From positions 1 through 64,000 of the forward strand of contig NZ_JAFLNL010000006.1 of assembly GCF_017313785.1 (NCBI RefSeq): a stretch of 64,000 bases of DNA, given 5' to 3'. Positions 26,398 to 34,367 of the stretch are shown in pieces. Position numbers and translations under genes: made by a program. The notes below the pieces were generated by a model that was given only the letters and a program-made list of their open reading frames with translations, was not told the origin of the DNA and did no database searches. The stretch's first letter is position 1. Each line of letters starts with the position of its first letter. The stretch comes from Flagellimonas aurea. GTDB taxonomy: Bacteria > Bacteroidota > Bacteroidia > Flavobacteriales > Flavobacteriaceae.

Positions 26398-27479
26398 TTT
26401 GGAAATTCCAAGGTAAAAATAGTTCCTTTTGGCTTATTGGGTCCATGCCTAATGGTCCCCTTATAGCTTTTAATAATGCCATGGACCACGCTCAGGCCAA
26501 GACCTGTGCCCTCCCCGACCGGTTTGGTGGTATAAAAGGGTTCAAAAACCTTGTTTTCCTGGCCAGGTGCTATCCCTTCCCCTTGGTCGATAATATTGAT
26601 AACGATCTTCTGCTTCTCGCCAAGGAGCTCTACCCTGATCTCTCCGCGTTCAGGGGAGTAATACGCCGCGTTCATGATAAGGTTGAACATGACCTGGGTC
26701 AATTGGACCGTATTGGCCTGGATCCTTAAATCATCGTTGTCGTAGGATTTGACGACCGATAACTGTTTTTCCCTAAGGGAGGGCCCCATAAGGCGAACCA
26801 CACTGTCCATGATCTTGTTCAGCTCGACAACTTCCATCTGTTGTGGCATTTCACAGGTAAAGAACATTAGTTTTTTGACAATTTCCCTGCTGAAAATGGC
26901 ATTGTCCAAAATCGTTTGTAGATCCTCCTTGGTCCCAGTATCGGTAGCTTTATCCAGCAATAATTCGGCAAACCCCAAAATATTGGCCAAAGGGGTATTC
27001 AGCTCATGGGCTATGCCCGCAGTGATCTCTCCCATGATATGCAAACGATCATTACGTTCCATTTGTCTTTTCGTTTCCGCTTCGCTATCATGGATCTGTT
27101 TACGTTCCATTAGGTTCCCTACGGCCAGACATACATTTTTGAGCAGGGTCCTTTCTTCCGGAAGAAAGTCCTTCAGTGTATAATCCGAAGCTGGATAACC
27201 TATGGCTATGGTCCCCTCCACCTTGTTGAACACAATGACGTCACGGGATAGGCAGGTCATAGGCTCCGAAAATCCATGGGTCCGTACCTGATAGTTGCCG
27301 ATGGAAACCGCCGCCTCGGCAACTTCGGGAAACTGCCACCCTCTTTTAAGACAATAGGCAATGGCTTCCAAGGAAGTGGACAGTTCGTCGTATCCGGAAT
27401 TCACGATGATAGAGGTAACCTCGTAAAGACAGGTCAACTCTTTTACCCGTTCCTTTAATTTTTGATCTGTATTCTTCAT
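26394..27479 (-). CDS. Sensor histidine kinase with GAF-like sensor
   Basis: About 361 residues from the ATG at 27479; starts at 27512 (ATG) or 27521 (TTG) are also open. No membrane segment is visible, so it is cytosolic. Residues ~10-135 resemble a GAF-type sensor (CLYEVTSIIVNSG). The HisKA box is AGIAHELNTPLANILGF, and the ATPase domain has N, G1 (DQGEGIAPG) and G2 (GEGTGLGLSVV) boxes. It is coupled to the following NtrC-type regulator and probably phosphorylates it. Confidence 0.92.
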   Translation of the reverse strand: MKNTDQKLKERVKELTCLYEVTSIIVNSGYDELSTSLEAIAYCLKRGWQFPEVAEAAVSIGNYQVRTHGFSEPMTCLSRDVIVFNKVEGTIAIGYPASDYTLKDFLPEERTLLKNVCLAVGNLMERKQIHDSEAETKRQMERNDRLHIMGEITAGIAHELNTPLANILGFAELLLDKATDTGTKEDLQTILDNAIFSREIVKKLMFFTCEMPQQMEVVELNKIMDSVVRLMGPSLREKQLSVVKSYDNDDLRIQANTVQLTQVMFNLIMNAAYYSPERGEIRVELLGEKQKIVINIIDQGEGIAPGQENKVFEPFYTTKPVGEGTGLGLSVVHGIIKSYKGTIRHGPNKPKGTIFTLEFPK

Positions 27480-27591
27480 GGCTTTTGAAACGTTTTGACC
27501 GTAAAGGTACATACCCTCCAATTGCTATCACATAGCTACGAAAATTTCATCAAAGTCCTTTTACCTAAAGAACATGTCTGCCCTGTGGCCT

Positions 27592-27740
27592 GAAAACGCC
27601 GGACATAGTATACCAACTTCGCCGGTAAAGTTGAGCACCCCTCAAACTAATATAATAACTTGGCTTTCAAACCACTAAAACCAAATATCAGGTGGCTCTC
27701 ATTTTCCATTTTTGGTGGTCTCAACCATCCGGCTCATCCA
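27592..27740 (+). repeat. 149-bp inverted-repeat element, copy B
   Basis: It begins GAAAACGCCGGACATAGTAT and ends CCATCCGGCTCATCCA. The left CCAACTTCGCCGG...TTGAGCACC is an imperfect inverse of the right GGTGGCTCTCATTTTCC...GGTGG. It is the same length as copy D and one base longer than C. It separates the kinase gene from the DMT pseudogene. Confidence 0.85.
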
Positions 27741-27764
27741 ATATGTATCCCGGTCACACACTCA

Positions 27765-27806
27765 TCCCGTGTTGGTTTTTGCTGTTCCCGTGTTGGTTTT
27801 TTCTGT
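27765..27806 (+). repeat. 21-bp tandem repeat, two copies
   Basis: TCCCGTGTTGGTTTTTGCTG-T is followed immediately by the same 21 bases with one change (G to T near the end). It lies between repeat copy B and the DMT pseudogene. Confidence 0.7.
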
Positions 27807-27885
27807 ATTTTCCACCCTTTGAAAAGAACACGCATCTGGCCATGTATCAAGGTCCCGGAACGGTTCACTAACCCAAACATCCTCG

Positions 27886-28241
27886 ATGAAAGCATTTTTG
27901 ACAATTGGCCTGTTGGTCATGAGCAATTCCTTTATGATCATGGCCTGGTATGGCCACCTCAAATTTTCAGAATGGAAGTGGTTCAATAAGCTTGGGCTTG
28001 TGTCCATAATACTGATCAGTTAGGGCATAGCGCTGTTTGAATATATGTTCCAAGTACCCGCCAATAGGATTATGGGGGACCGTTCAGCCTTATCCAATTG
28101 AAAGTACTGCAAGAGGTGATAACATTGGTTGTTTTTGCGGTATTCACCTTGGTGGTCTTCAAGACAGAAACGTTTCGTCCGAACCATATCATTTCCTTTC
28201 TTTTTTTGATTTTAGCCGTTTATTTCATGTTTAAGAAATAA
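27886..28241 (+). pseudogene. Decayed DMT family (DUF486) membrane protein gene
   Basis: Reading forward from the ATG at 27886 gives KAFLTIGLLVMSN, then MAWYGHLKFSEWKWFNKLG, the N-terminal half of a DUF486/DMT protein. The frame meets an in-frame TAG at 28021-28023, where the family has Trp, and then shifts by one near 28070-28080. In the new frame it continues GGPFSLIQLKVLQEVITLVV and ends AVYFMFKK before the stop at 28239-28241. One nonsense and one frameshift mutation mean it is inactive. Repeat copies B and E lie on either side, within 190 bases. Confidence 0.8.
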
Positions 28242-28428
28242 GATTTGAACCGATTAGAGGTGTGATATTCGGCACCATAACAATAAATATATGAATTGAC
28301 AAAAAGATGTATTTGGCTCATTTTTCACTCTTAGGTACTGATGATAGGGATGGAAATTGAGCTCCAACAAAAAGGACAATCTGGACCTTAAATAATGGAT
28401 AATGGAATACGCTGAAACACTAATATCT
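28242..28428. other. AT-rich spacer without gene
   Basis: No gene or clear regulatory element was found between the DMT pseudogene and repeat copy E. A weak resemblance to the repeat element was not strong enough to call. Confidence 0.4.
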
Positions 28429-28566
28429 ATATAAATGGGTAAGGTATACCACCTTTGCCGGAAAAAATTGAATATGGCCGTAAGAAATCGATTTAAAGTT
28501 CTTAAACGAAATATTGGCTGGTATGAATTTGCGTTTTTCAAGGACTCCCATTATCCGTCCCATCCA
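28429..28566 (+). repeat. 149-bp inverted-repeat element, copy E (diverged)
   Basis: It keeps GGTATACCACCTTTGCCGG and AAATTGAA on the left, and TGGCTGGTATGAATTTGCG then TTTTTC with CCGTCCCATCC on the right. It is clearly related but older than B, C and D. Copy C follows after ten bases. Confidence 0.6.
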
Positions 28567-28576
28567 TGCAGAGATG

Positions 28577-28724
28577 GAAACGTCGTACATAGTATACCAC
28601 CTTCGCCGAATAGAATTGAGCACCTCCAACAGGACAACAAAATCTGAATTTCAAGTCTCTACTACCCAATTTAGGATGGCTCAAATTTTCCGTTTTTGGT
28701 GGGCCCAACCAGCCGGCTCATCCA
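28577..28724 (+). repeat. 149-bp inverted-repeat element, copy C
   Basis: It begins GAAACGTCGTACATAGTATA, then ACCACCTTCGCCG; the right side is GGATGGCTCAAATTTTCCG, TTTTTGGTGGGC and CCGGCTCATCCA. It is 148 bases, in the same direction as the others. It immediately precedes the ATPase cassette. Confidence 0.85.
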
Positions 28725-28756
28725 CAAACACCATATTAATTATAATCAAGGAATAT

Positions 28757-28786
28757 ATTCCCCAAATATAGTTATATTTGGGGAAT
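28757..28786. promoter_or_regulatory. Palindromic operator before the ATPase gene
   Basis: A perfect 14-bp inverted repeat, ATTCCCCAAATATA-GT-TATATTTGGGGAAT. A third partial half-site (CCCTAAATAT) runs into the start codon at 28800. The arrangement suggests autoregulation or a site recognised by the encoded protein or its partner. Confidence 0.6.
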
Positions 28787-28799
28787 ACAATCCCTAAAT

Positions 28800-29915
28800 A
28801 TGATAAGTAGAAGTTTAGAAGAGAAAATAAAAAATCGTTTTGGCACAGGTAAGGCTATTCTATTGATTGGTCCAAGGCAAGTAGGTAAAACTACGCTTTT
28901 CAATAAATTGCTCGAAAATCAGGATTACCTTTTTTTAAACGGGGATGATCCTACTGTCCGAAAACTACTTTCCAGTCCCAATTTAGAGCAACTCAAAAAT
29001 ATTATTGGTAATTTCAAAACCGTATTTATTGATGAGGCCCAACGAATCGATAATATAGGACTTACCCTTAAGCTAATTACCGATCAACTTAAAGGAGTTC
29101 AACTACTGGTGAGCGGCTCATCGGCTTTTGAATTAAACAACCATACCCAGGAGCCTCTTACCGGCAGAAAATGGGAATATAAGCTCTACCCTATATCTTG
29201 GACAGAGTTTGAATCCAATGTAGGATATCTTAAAGCCGAACAGCAGCTGGAACTGCGAGTTATTTATGGAATGTATCCAGATGTCATTAATAATTTCGGA
29301 GCAGAAAAGGAAATCTTAAAACAACTTACCGATAGTTATTTATATAAAGACATCCTAAGCTATGGTGGCATTCGAAAACCAGAGGTTTTAGAAAAACTAT
29401 TAAGAGCCTTAGCCTTTCAAATAGGCAGCGAAGTAAGTTATAATGAATTGTCACAGCTCTTAGGTATAGATAAAAAAACAGTAGCTACATACATTGATTT
29501 ACTTTGTCAAGCGTATGTAATATTCAAACTCCCAAGTTTCAGTAAAAATTTACGAAACGAAATCAAGACCAATCAAAAAATCTATTTCTACGATACTGGT
29601 GTTCGCAATATGGTCATAGGTGATTTGAATCCTATGGAAATTCGCCAGGATAAAGGTAACCTCTGGGAGAATTTTTTAATAGCCGAACGTTTAAAGCATA
29701 ATTCGTATACGGGTTCACTGGCCAAAGGCTATTTTTGGAGAACGGTATCGCAACAAGAAATTGACTATGTTGAGGAAGAGGCTGGAAAACTAGGAGCTTT
29801 TGAAATCAAGTGGAATCCAAAAAGTAAAGTAAAAGTTCCTAAAGCTTTTGTAACCGCTTATGATGCACAAATTACAGTGATCAACAAAGATAGTTTTAGA
29901 GATTTTTTAAAATAG
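28800..29915 (+). CDS. AAA ATPase of the DUF4143 type
   Basis: A 371-residue P-loop ATPase. Walker A is LIGPRQVGKTTL near residue 25, Walker B is VFIDEAQRI near 78, and a sensor-like segment LLVSGSSAFEL follows. The second half has a winged-helix-like part (SYNELSQLLGIDKKTVATYI) and the C-terminal DUF4143 region with YFYDTGVRN and FWRTVSQQEIDYVEE, like a degenerate restriction-endonuclease fold. These genes are common, often horizontally acquired, and their cellular role is not established. Repeat copies C and G flank it as a single-gene block. Confidence 0.9.
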   Translation: MISRSLEEKIKNRFGTGKAILLIGPRQVGKTTLFNKLLENQDYLFLNGDDPTVRKLLSSPNLEQLKNIIGNFKTVFIDEAQRIDNIGLTLKLITDQLKGVQLLVSGSSAFELNNHTQEPLTGRKWEYKLYPISWTEFESNVGYLKAEQQLELRVIYGMYPDVINNFGAEKEILKQLTDSYLYKDILSYGGIRKPEVLEKLLRALAFQIGSEVSYNELSQLLGIDKKTVATYIDLLCQAYVIFKLPSFSKNLRNEIKTNQKIYFYDTGVRNMVIGDLNPMEIRQDKGNLWENFLIAERLKHNSYTGSLAKGYFWRTVSQQEIDYVEEEAGKLGAFEIKWNPKSKVKVPKAFVTAYDAQITVINKDSFRDFLK

Positions 29916-29925
29916 AGGGTCATGT

Positions 29926-30052
29926 GAAAACGTCGGACAAAATCAAGTATGGTCAAATTACTAATATGTTATTGGTTAGCATCCATATAAAGCCCGGAAA
30001 TGAGGTGGCTTAAATAATACACTTTTAATGTTCTTCTCTTAATGCATCCGAC
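29926..30052 (+). repeat. Inverted-repeat element, copy G (degenerate)
   Basis: It retains GAAAACGTCGGACA at the left and GAGGTGGCTTAAAT with ATGCATCCG at the right, in the order and rough spacing of the family. Much of the middle is not alignable by eye. It lies between the ATPase and HipA genes. Confidence 0.4.
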
Positions 30053-30184
30053 GATAATTATTAAACAGCTGGTTTTAAGCTTTCTTTAATGGGTGGAACG
30101 GGTATGGGAAATACTGAAAGTGAGTTAATTGAACCAACGCAATTCGACCTTGATCATACCTGACATAGTCGTCGTTTGTTTCGA

Positions 30185-31423
30185 TTAAACGGTCCCTATT
30201 CTGGATTGAATAAACTTGATATTCGTTTTTGCCACACCATGTTTATCAGCCAAAACTTCCCAATGACCTAGGGCGTATTTGGTCTGCTCTACAATTTCAT
30301 TGACCTTGGATTCCTTTAGACCGGCTTCCTCACCTAATTTCAATAAATGTCCAACTGATGGCGATTGTCCTTCACCCATGACCATGGTACTCTGTTGTCC
30401 CCGTGGACCTGATGAAAAGGTAAGGTCATAGGCTGGCGATAATTTCCAATCCCCGTTTTCACCCATGAGAAAAGAAAAGTTCTTACCATGGTCATCCCGG
30501 TTATGGGAAAGCACATTGAATACGGCAAGACGGAACATTTTCTCAATTTCCCGCACATCCTTGGTAAGCACACCGGTAAGGGCGATCAAATCCTCATAGT
30601 CCAAGGATGGCATTCTAAAGTTCGAATGCAGTAGCCCGCTAGCGGTATGCATATGAAATCTTTTGTCCCCTTCCCTATCAAAGCGTTGGGTAGCAAAATA
30701 ACCGGAACCTTTTGCCGCATCAAATAGATGTACGGGCATCATTTCCACACCGGCTTCTTTGGCCATAAGGGCGTATACATACTCGATGGCACCGGCATCG
30801 GCACCATCGCTACTGTTTGCAAATTTGACCAGCCAGTGTTCATGGTCGGGCCCAAGATTATGTTTTCCCGATATAATATGGGTTTTCGTGGTATCCAAAC
30901 CTATAAGGGCTTTTGGACGGGCTCCCGCAGATGAACCATTCAGATTGAGAAGTTCCTCCAGCACCTCATCGGCAGTTCCATCCAAAATCTCCTGTGTGTG
31001 CCGGGAAAGTATATCCAGGTCGATTGTATCTTTTTCTTTATCCGTCATGCTATGATCAGGCTCATACACCAAAGCCCCAAGCCCTGTTGTACCGACATGG
31101 GCCAACCGGTCCAAAGATGAAAAATCATCGGGCAACAAATGTTGACTTCTAATATACCGGTCGAACAGCAGCCGTCCCCATCCATCCGGCAGGCTGTCAT
31201 TAAATACACCGGGCAACCCCTCGAAGGGTTGATAATCGAACACCTGAAGTCCCGGACCAAGAGGAAGTTTTATCGGGGATATTTCCAATCCTGTTTTTAT
31301 AAAATCCGTGTCATATTCAAAATAGGTTTTATAATCCCGAGTTGCCAGACGGCCCACGGGTATAACATTTTTTCCAAAGTCTATCCCGATCTTCAATTCA
31401 TTTACAGAAATATAAGTGCTCAT
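30185..31423 (-). CDS. HipA-family serine/threonine kinase toxin (system 1)
   Basis: A 412-residue HipA-like kinase. HipA of E. coli phosphorylates glutamyl-tRNA synthetase and causes persistence. The N-terminal HipA domain (GLPGVFNDSLPDGWGRLL) is followed by the nucleotide-binding segment NGSSAGARPKALIG and the catalytic loop HNRDDHGKNFSF with AYDLTFS. All key kinase residues appear present. Its ATG overlaps the antitoxin stop by four bases. It differs clearly in sequence from the second HipA at 32763, so this is not a recent duplication. The target is unknown. Confidence 0.9.
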   Translation of the reverse strand: MSTYISVNELKIGIDFGKNVIPVGRLATRDYKTYFEYDTDFIKTGLEISPIKLPLGPGLQVFDYQPFEGLPGVFNDSLPDGWGRLLFDRYIRSQHLLPDDFSSLDRLAHVGTTGLGALVYEPDHSMTDKEKDTIDLDILSRHTQEILDGTADEVLEELLNLNGSSAGARPKALIGLDTTKTHIISGKHNLGPDHEHWLVKFANSSDGADAGAIEYVYALMAKEAGVEMMPVHLFDAAKGSGYFATQRFDREGDKRFHMHTASGLLHSNFRMPSLDYEDLIALTGVLTKDVREIEKMFRLAVFNVLSHNRDDHGKNFSFLMGENGDWKLSPAYDLTFSSGPRGQQSTMVMGEGQSPSVGHLLKLGEEAGLKESKVNEIVEQTKYALGHWEVLADKHGVAKTNIKFIQSRIGTV

Positions 31424-31722
31424 CCGTGTTTACCCCTTTTAGGCTTTTTATCTTCTTTGGCCAGCACATCATCGATGGATGAAAAATTGCTTTCCATAGG
31501 TTGGGTAGCTGTTATCAGCTTATCCATACATCCCAGCGTCAGGGCCAACTTCAAAAAAGAATCCAGGGAAATGCTTCCCTTTTGTTCGAACTTGCGCAAC
31601 GAGGACACGCTCACACCTGAGCGCTCAGCCAACCCCTTTTGGGTCAGCCCCCTCCCAAGGCGCAGATCCCTCATATTCTGAGTAATTCTTTTTTGAGCCT
31701 TATTCAGTGTAATAAGTGACAT
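31420..31722 (-). CDS. HipB-like XRE antitoxin (system 1)
   Basis: About 100 residues from the ATG at 31722; the longer frame to 31788 would add an unlikely Tyr/Asn-rich leader. The Cro/C1-type helix-turn-helix is RGLTQKGLAERSGVSVSSLR. HipB proteins neutralise HipA and repress their own promoter. The C-terminus is basic (KKPKRGKHG). It is first in the operon and overlaps hipA by ATGA. The AT-rich sequence upstream (31730-31790) probably holds promoter and operator. Confidence 0.85.
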   Translation of the reverse strand: MSLITLNKAQKRITQNMRDLRLGRGLTQKGLAERSGVSVSSLRKFEQKGSISLDSFLKLALTLGCMDKLITATQPMESNFSSIDDVLAKEDKKPKRGKHG

Positions 31723-31958
31723 TATAGTAATATTTACATATAAATATACATAATAATTATCATTATAATAGTAGTTAAAACAAACCATCCCTACTTTTTA
31801 ATGAAAATCACCTCAAAAATCTATTTGAGAAACATCAGTGGAAAGAACCTGCCCCTACGAAATGTCACTCACCTCGTTGTTACCTTTATTCACCTCAATT
31901 GTTGTGATTTCATGGACTTATTTGTATAGTTTTAAAGGCTGCTTTAAAATACAATAAA
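31723..31958. other. Intergenic region upstream of HipBA system 1
   Basis: It contains the AT-rich presumed promoter of the minus-strand hipBA operon. A 42-codon plus-strand ORF (31801-31929) begins MKITSKIYLRNIS; I do not recognise it and would not call it a gene. Confidence 0.4.
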
Positions 31959-32096
31959 TTGAAAAATCGCAACCTTTGGATCAATATCCTAATAGGCATG
32001 GGACTATTGAGTATCCCAATAGTAACCTCCCCTGATTTTGGGTCATTGGACAATATGATCCAGATAGCAGGGTTTCAACGGAATCTTCTTGGGTAA
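31959..32096 (+). pseudogene. 5' fragment of a LytS-type sensor kinase gene
   Basis: A 45-codon frame from TTG reads NRNLWINILIGMGLLSIPIV, then SPDFGSLDNM and AGFQRNLLG before a stop. This resembles the first membrane segment of Bacteroidetes LytS/YehU-type histidine kinases. The rest of the gene is absent, and a partial repeat copy (F) follows at 32170. I regard it as a truncated remnant. Confidence 0.5.
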
Positions 32097-32169
32097 GTAG
32101 TCATTTAGATAAATTTCCAGTTTTTGAATAATATCATCGTTTATTGCTTTACGGGTAATAACTGACGCA

Positions 32170-32253
32170 CAACCTACTACAGCGAGATTTTTGGTGGTTC
32201 AAATTTAACCGTTTTTAGTGATTCTCGGTATCCGTTCCAACCGGTCTGGCACA
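32170..32253 (+). repeat. Inverted-repeat element, copy F (right half)
   Basis: It holds TTTGGTGGTTCAAATTTAAC and CGTTTTTAGTGATTCTCG with CCGGTCTGGCAC, matching the right end of the family. The left end is missing. It lies between the two HipBA systems. Confidence 0.55.
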
Positions 32254-32280
32254 TTGACAAACTTAAAAATCTAATACTAT

Positions 32281-32298
32281 TGAATGATTTTTCATTCA
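32281..32298. promoter_or_regulatory. Palindrome upstream of HipBA system 2
   Basis: TGAATGA-TTTT-TCATTCA is a perfect 7-bp inverted repeat 118 bases before the antitoxin start. It may be an operator or a weak terminator. Confidence 0.35.
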
Positions 32299-32328
32299 AA
32301 CTAATCCATTTATTTCTATTTTGCATTA

Positions 32329-32396
32329 TTTATCATACATAATAAATATTTTGTAACCATAATTTTTATTACATTTGTATTGTTTATCACACAAAA
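32329..32396 (+). promoter_or_regulatory. Promoter and repeated operator of HipBA system 2
   Basis: TTTATCAYACA occurs at 32329 and 32383, 54 bases apart. A -7 box TACATTTG (32370-32377) lies between them. The second copy directly follows the -7 box, where a bound antitoxin would block RNA polymerase. Upstream TTTG at 32350 has a shorter spacer (16 bases) than usual. Confidence 0.5.
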
Positions 32397-32415
32397 CATA
32401 TAATTATAGGTTACT

Positions 32416-32763
32416 ATGACTGATATATCACACAATTCTTGGTACGCAATGAGCGATAAGGCCTTAAGTGAGGTCATTGGTCGCTTCATCAAGCACCACC
32501 GTCTCCAGAAGAACCTGAGCCAGGCAACAGTGGCCCAAAACGCGGACATCAGTCGTTCCACTTTGAGTCTATTGGAACGGGGGGGAACGGTAACGGTGTC
32601 CACCCTGCTACAAGTCCTGCGCACCTTGGAACTACTCCATGTGATGGACGTATTTGAGGTAAGACCCCAGATCAGTCCCATGCATTTGGCCAAGATGGAG
32701 CGTGAGCGTCGCAAACATGCCTCGGGAAAACCCCATAAGGGCCAACAAGAAAGTGATTGGTAA
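32416..32763 (+). CDS. HipB-like XRE antitoxin (system 2)
   Basis: A 115-residue DNA-binding protein with helix-turn-helix LSQATVAQNADISRSTLSLL near residues 34-54. The C-terminus is basic (MERERRKHASGKPHKGQQ). It presumably represses its own operon at the repeated TTTATCAYACA sites and neutralises the HipA encoded next. Its stop (TAA) shares one base with the hipA ATG (TAATG), giving tight coupling. Confidence 0.87.
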   Translation: MTDISHNSWYAMSDKALSEVIGRFIKHHRLQKNLSQATVAQNADISRSTLSLLERGGTVTVSTLLQVLRTLELLHVMDVFEVRPQISPMHLAKMERERRKHASGKPHKGQQESDW

Positions 32764-34061
32764 TGGCGACCAGTGCGTTTGTTCGGATTTGGGGGGAATT
32801 GGCAGGTGCCGTGGCCTGGGATTCAGATCAGGGACTGGGTGTGTTCGAATATGCCAAGGATTTTGATCGGGAACTCTCACCGCTAAAGATACCTTTGAAG
32901 GGGGGCAATGGCATATTCAGTTTTCCGGAACTCAGGGCCGGTCGCAACAGCAGCTATGATACGTTCAAAGGACTTCCAGGCCTACTTGCCGATGTACTTC
33001 CGGATGCCTATGGGAACCAACTGATCAATATTTGGCTCGCCCAACAGGGACGTCCTGAGAACAGTATGAACCCGGTGGAACAGTTGTGCTTTATCGGAAG
33101 CCGCGGCATGGGTGCCCTGGAATTTGAACCCGAAGTCTTGAAGCCAAAGAAAAATACGGTCCAACTTGAAATCGATGGTCTGGTGAACATTGCCCGAAAA
33201 ATGTTGGAGAAGCGGGAAGCTTTCCACGTGAACCTTCAAGATGAGGAAGAGGAGGCCATCCGTAAATTGATCACCATAGGTACTTCTGCCGGAGGTGCTA
33301 GGCCAAAGGCCGTAATCGCATACAATGAAAAGACTGGGGAGGTCCGGTCCGGTCAGACAAATGTTCCCAAAGGATTCGGTCACTGGCTCATCAAACTGGA
33401 CGGGGTGAGCGATGTACAATTGGGTGACACCCAGGGCTACGGAAGGGTGGAAATGGCCTATTACCTCATGGCCAAGGACGCTGGTATCGACATGATGCCC
33501 TGCCAATTGTTGGAAGAACGTGGAAGGGCTCACTTTATGACCAAACGGTTTGATCGGGAAGAAGGAAATGTAAAGCACCACATACAGACCCTATGTGCGA
33601 TGAAACACTATGATTTCAACTTGGTGAACAGTTACAGTTATGAGCAATTGTTCGAGACGATGCGGGAGTTGCGGTTGGACTATCAGCAGGCGGAACAAAT
33701 GTACCGACGTATGGTATTCAACGTACTGGCCCGCAATTGTGATGACCATACCAAGAATTTTGCCTTCCGGCTCAAGAAAGGGGACAGATGGGAACTGGCG
33801 CCGGCCTATGACATTTGCCATGCCTACCGTCCCGACAGTATCTGGGTGAGCCAACATGCCTTGAGCATCAATGGAAAAAGAAAGCAAATTTCGAAGGAGG
33901 ACCTATTGACCGTGGGCAGGTCGATGAGCATCAAAAAGGCAAAGGACATTGTGGAACATATCCATTCAGTGGTGGGCGATTGGAATACCTATGCAGAACA
34001 GGTACGGGTGGAACCTAAAAAAATGGAAGCCATTGCCTCGACACTTATCCGGTTCAACTGA
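32763..34061 (+). CDS. HipA-family serine/threonine kinase toxin (system 2)
   Basis: About 432 residues from the ATG at 32763; a TTG at 32757 would add two. HipA features are GLPGLLADVLPDAYGNQL, the segment TSAGGARPKAVIAY and the catalytic loop NCDDHTKNFAF with APAYDICHAY. The coding sequence looks more GC-rich than the ATPase gene nearby, suggesting a separate origin. With the antitoxin it forms a complete two-gene system. Its sequence is only distantly like the HipA at 30185. Copies F and D of the repeat flank the pair. Confidence 0.92.
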   Translation: MATSAFVRIWGELAGAVAWDSDQGLGVFEYAKDFDRELSPLKIPLKGGNGIFSFPELRAGRNSSYDTFKGLPGLLADVLPDAYGNQLINIWLAQQGRPENSMNPVEQLCFIGSRGMGALEFEPEVLKPKKNTVQLEIDGLVNIARKMLEKREAFHVNLQDEEEEAIRKLITIGTSAGGARPKAVIAYNEKTGEVRSGQTNVPKGFGHWLIKLDGVSDVQLGDTQGYGRVEMAYYLMAKDAGIDMMPCQLLEERGRAHFMTKRFDREEGNVKHHIQTLCAMKHYDFNLVNSYSYEQLFETMRELRLDYQQAEQMYRRMVFNVLARNCDDHTKNFAFRLKKGDRWELAPAYDICHAYRPDSIWVSQHALSINGKRKQISKEDLLTVGRSMSIKKAKDIVEHIHSVVGDWNTYAEQVRVEPKKMEAIASTLIRFN

Positions 34062-34217
34062 TTGACGGAAGACCCGAAAAAGCTTGGACAATTTTTTGGA
34101 CAATGCCACAAAAAATGGTTCAAAATCGAACCAAAAAGACTATTTACAAGTTTCATCCAAACAAATGTATATTTATAATAAAAAACACATAGTTCAACCC
34201 ATATTGAAACCAAACTG

Positions 34218-34366
34218 GAAACGCCGGACATAGTATACCACCTTCGCCGGATAGAATTGAGCACCCTCAAGACTAGCGCAAAAGACTGATTTTAAAATCA
34301 CTAAATCCAAAAATTAGGTGGTTCTCATTTTCCATCTTTGGTGGTCTCAACCATCCGGCTCATCCA
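34218..34366 (+). repeat. 149-bp inverted-repeat element, copy D
   Basis: It begins GAAACGCCGGACATAGTATA with ACCACCTTCGCCGG and TTGAGCACC; the right side is GGTGGTTCTCATTTTCC, TTTGGTGGTCTCAACC and CCGGCTCATCCA. Nearly identical to copy B at both ends. Immediately after its last base begins a truncated coding fragment, so it may have been involved in that break. Confidence 0.85.
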
Positions 34367-34367
34367 G

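Noticed and set aside
27660..27989. Plus-strand ORF of 109 codons and the minus-strand ORF of 81 codons at 27762
   Set aside because: Both run through repeat copy B or the 21-base tandem repeat and the DMT pseudogene; the real signal is the decayed DMT frame.
32316..32714. Minus-strand ORF of 132 codons over the second HipB gene
   Set aside because: It is antisense to a clear XRE antitoxin with operators and a coupled hipA.
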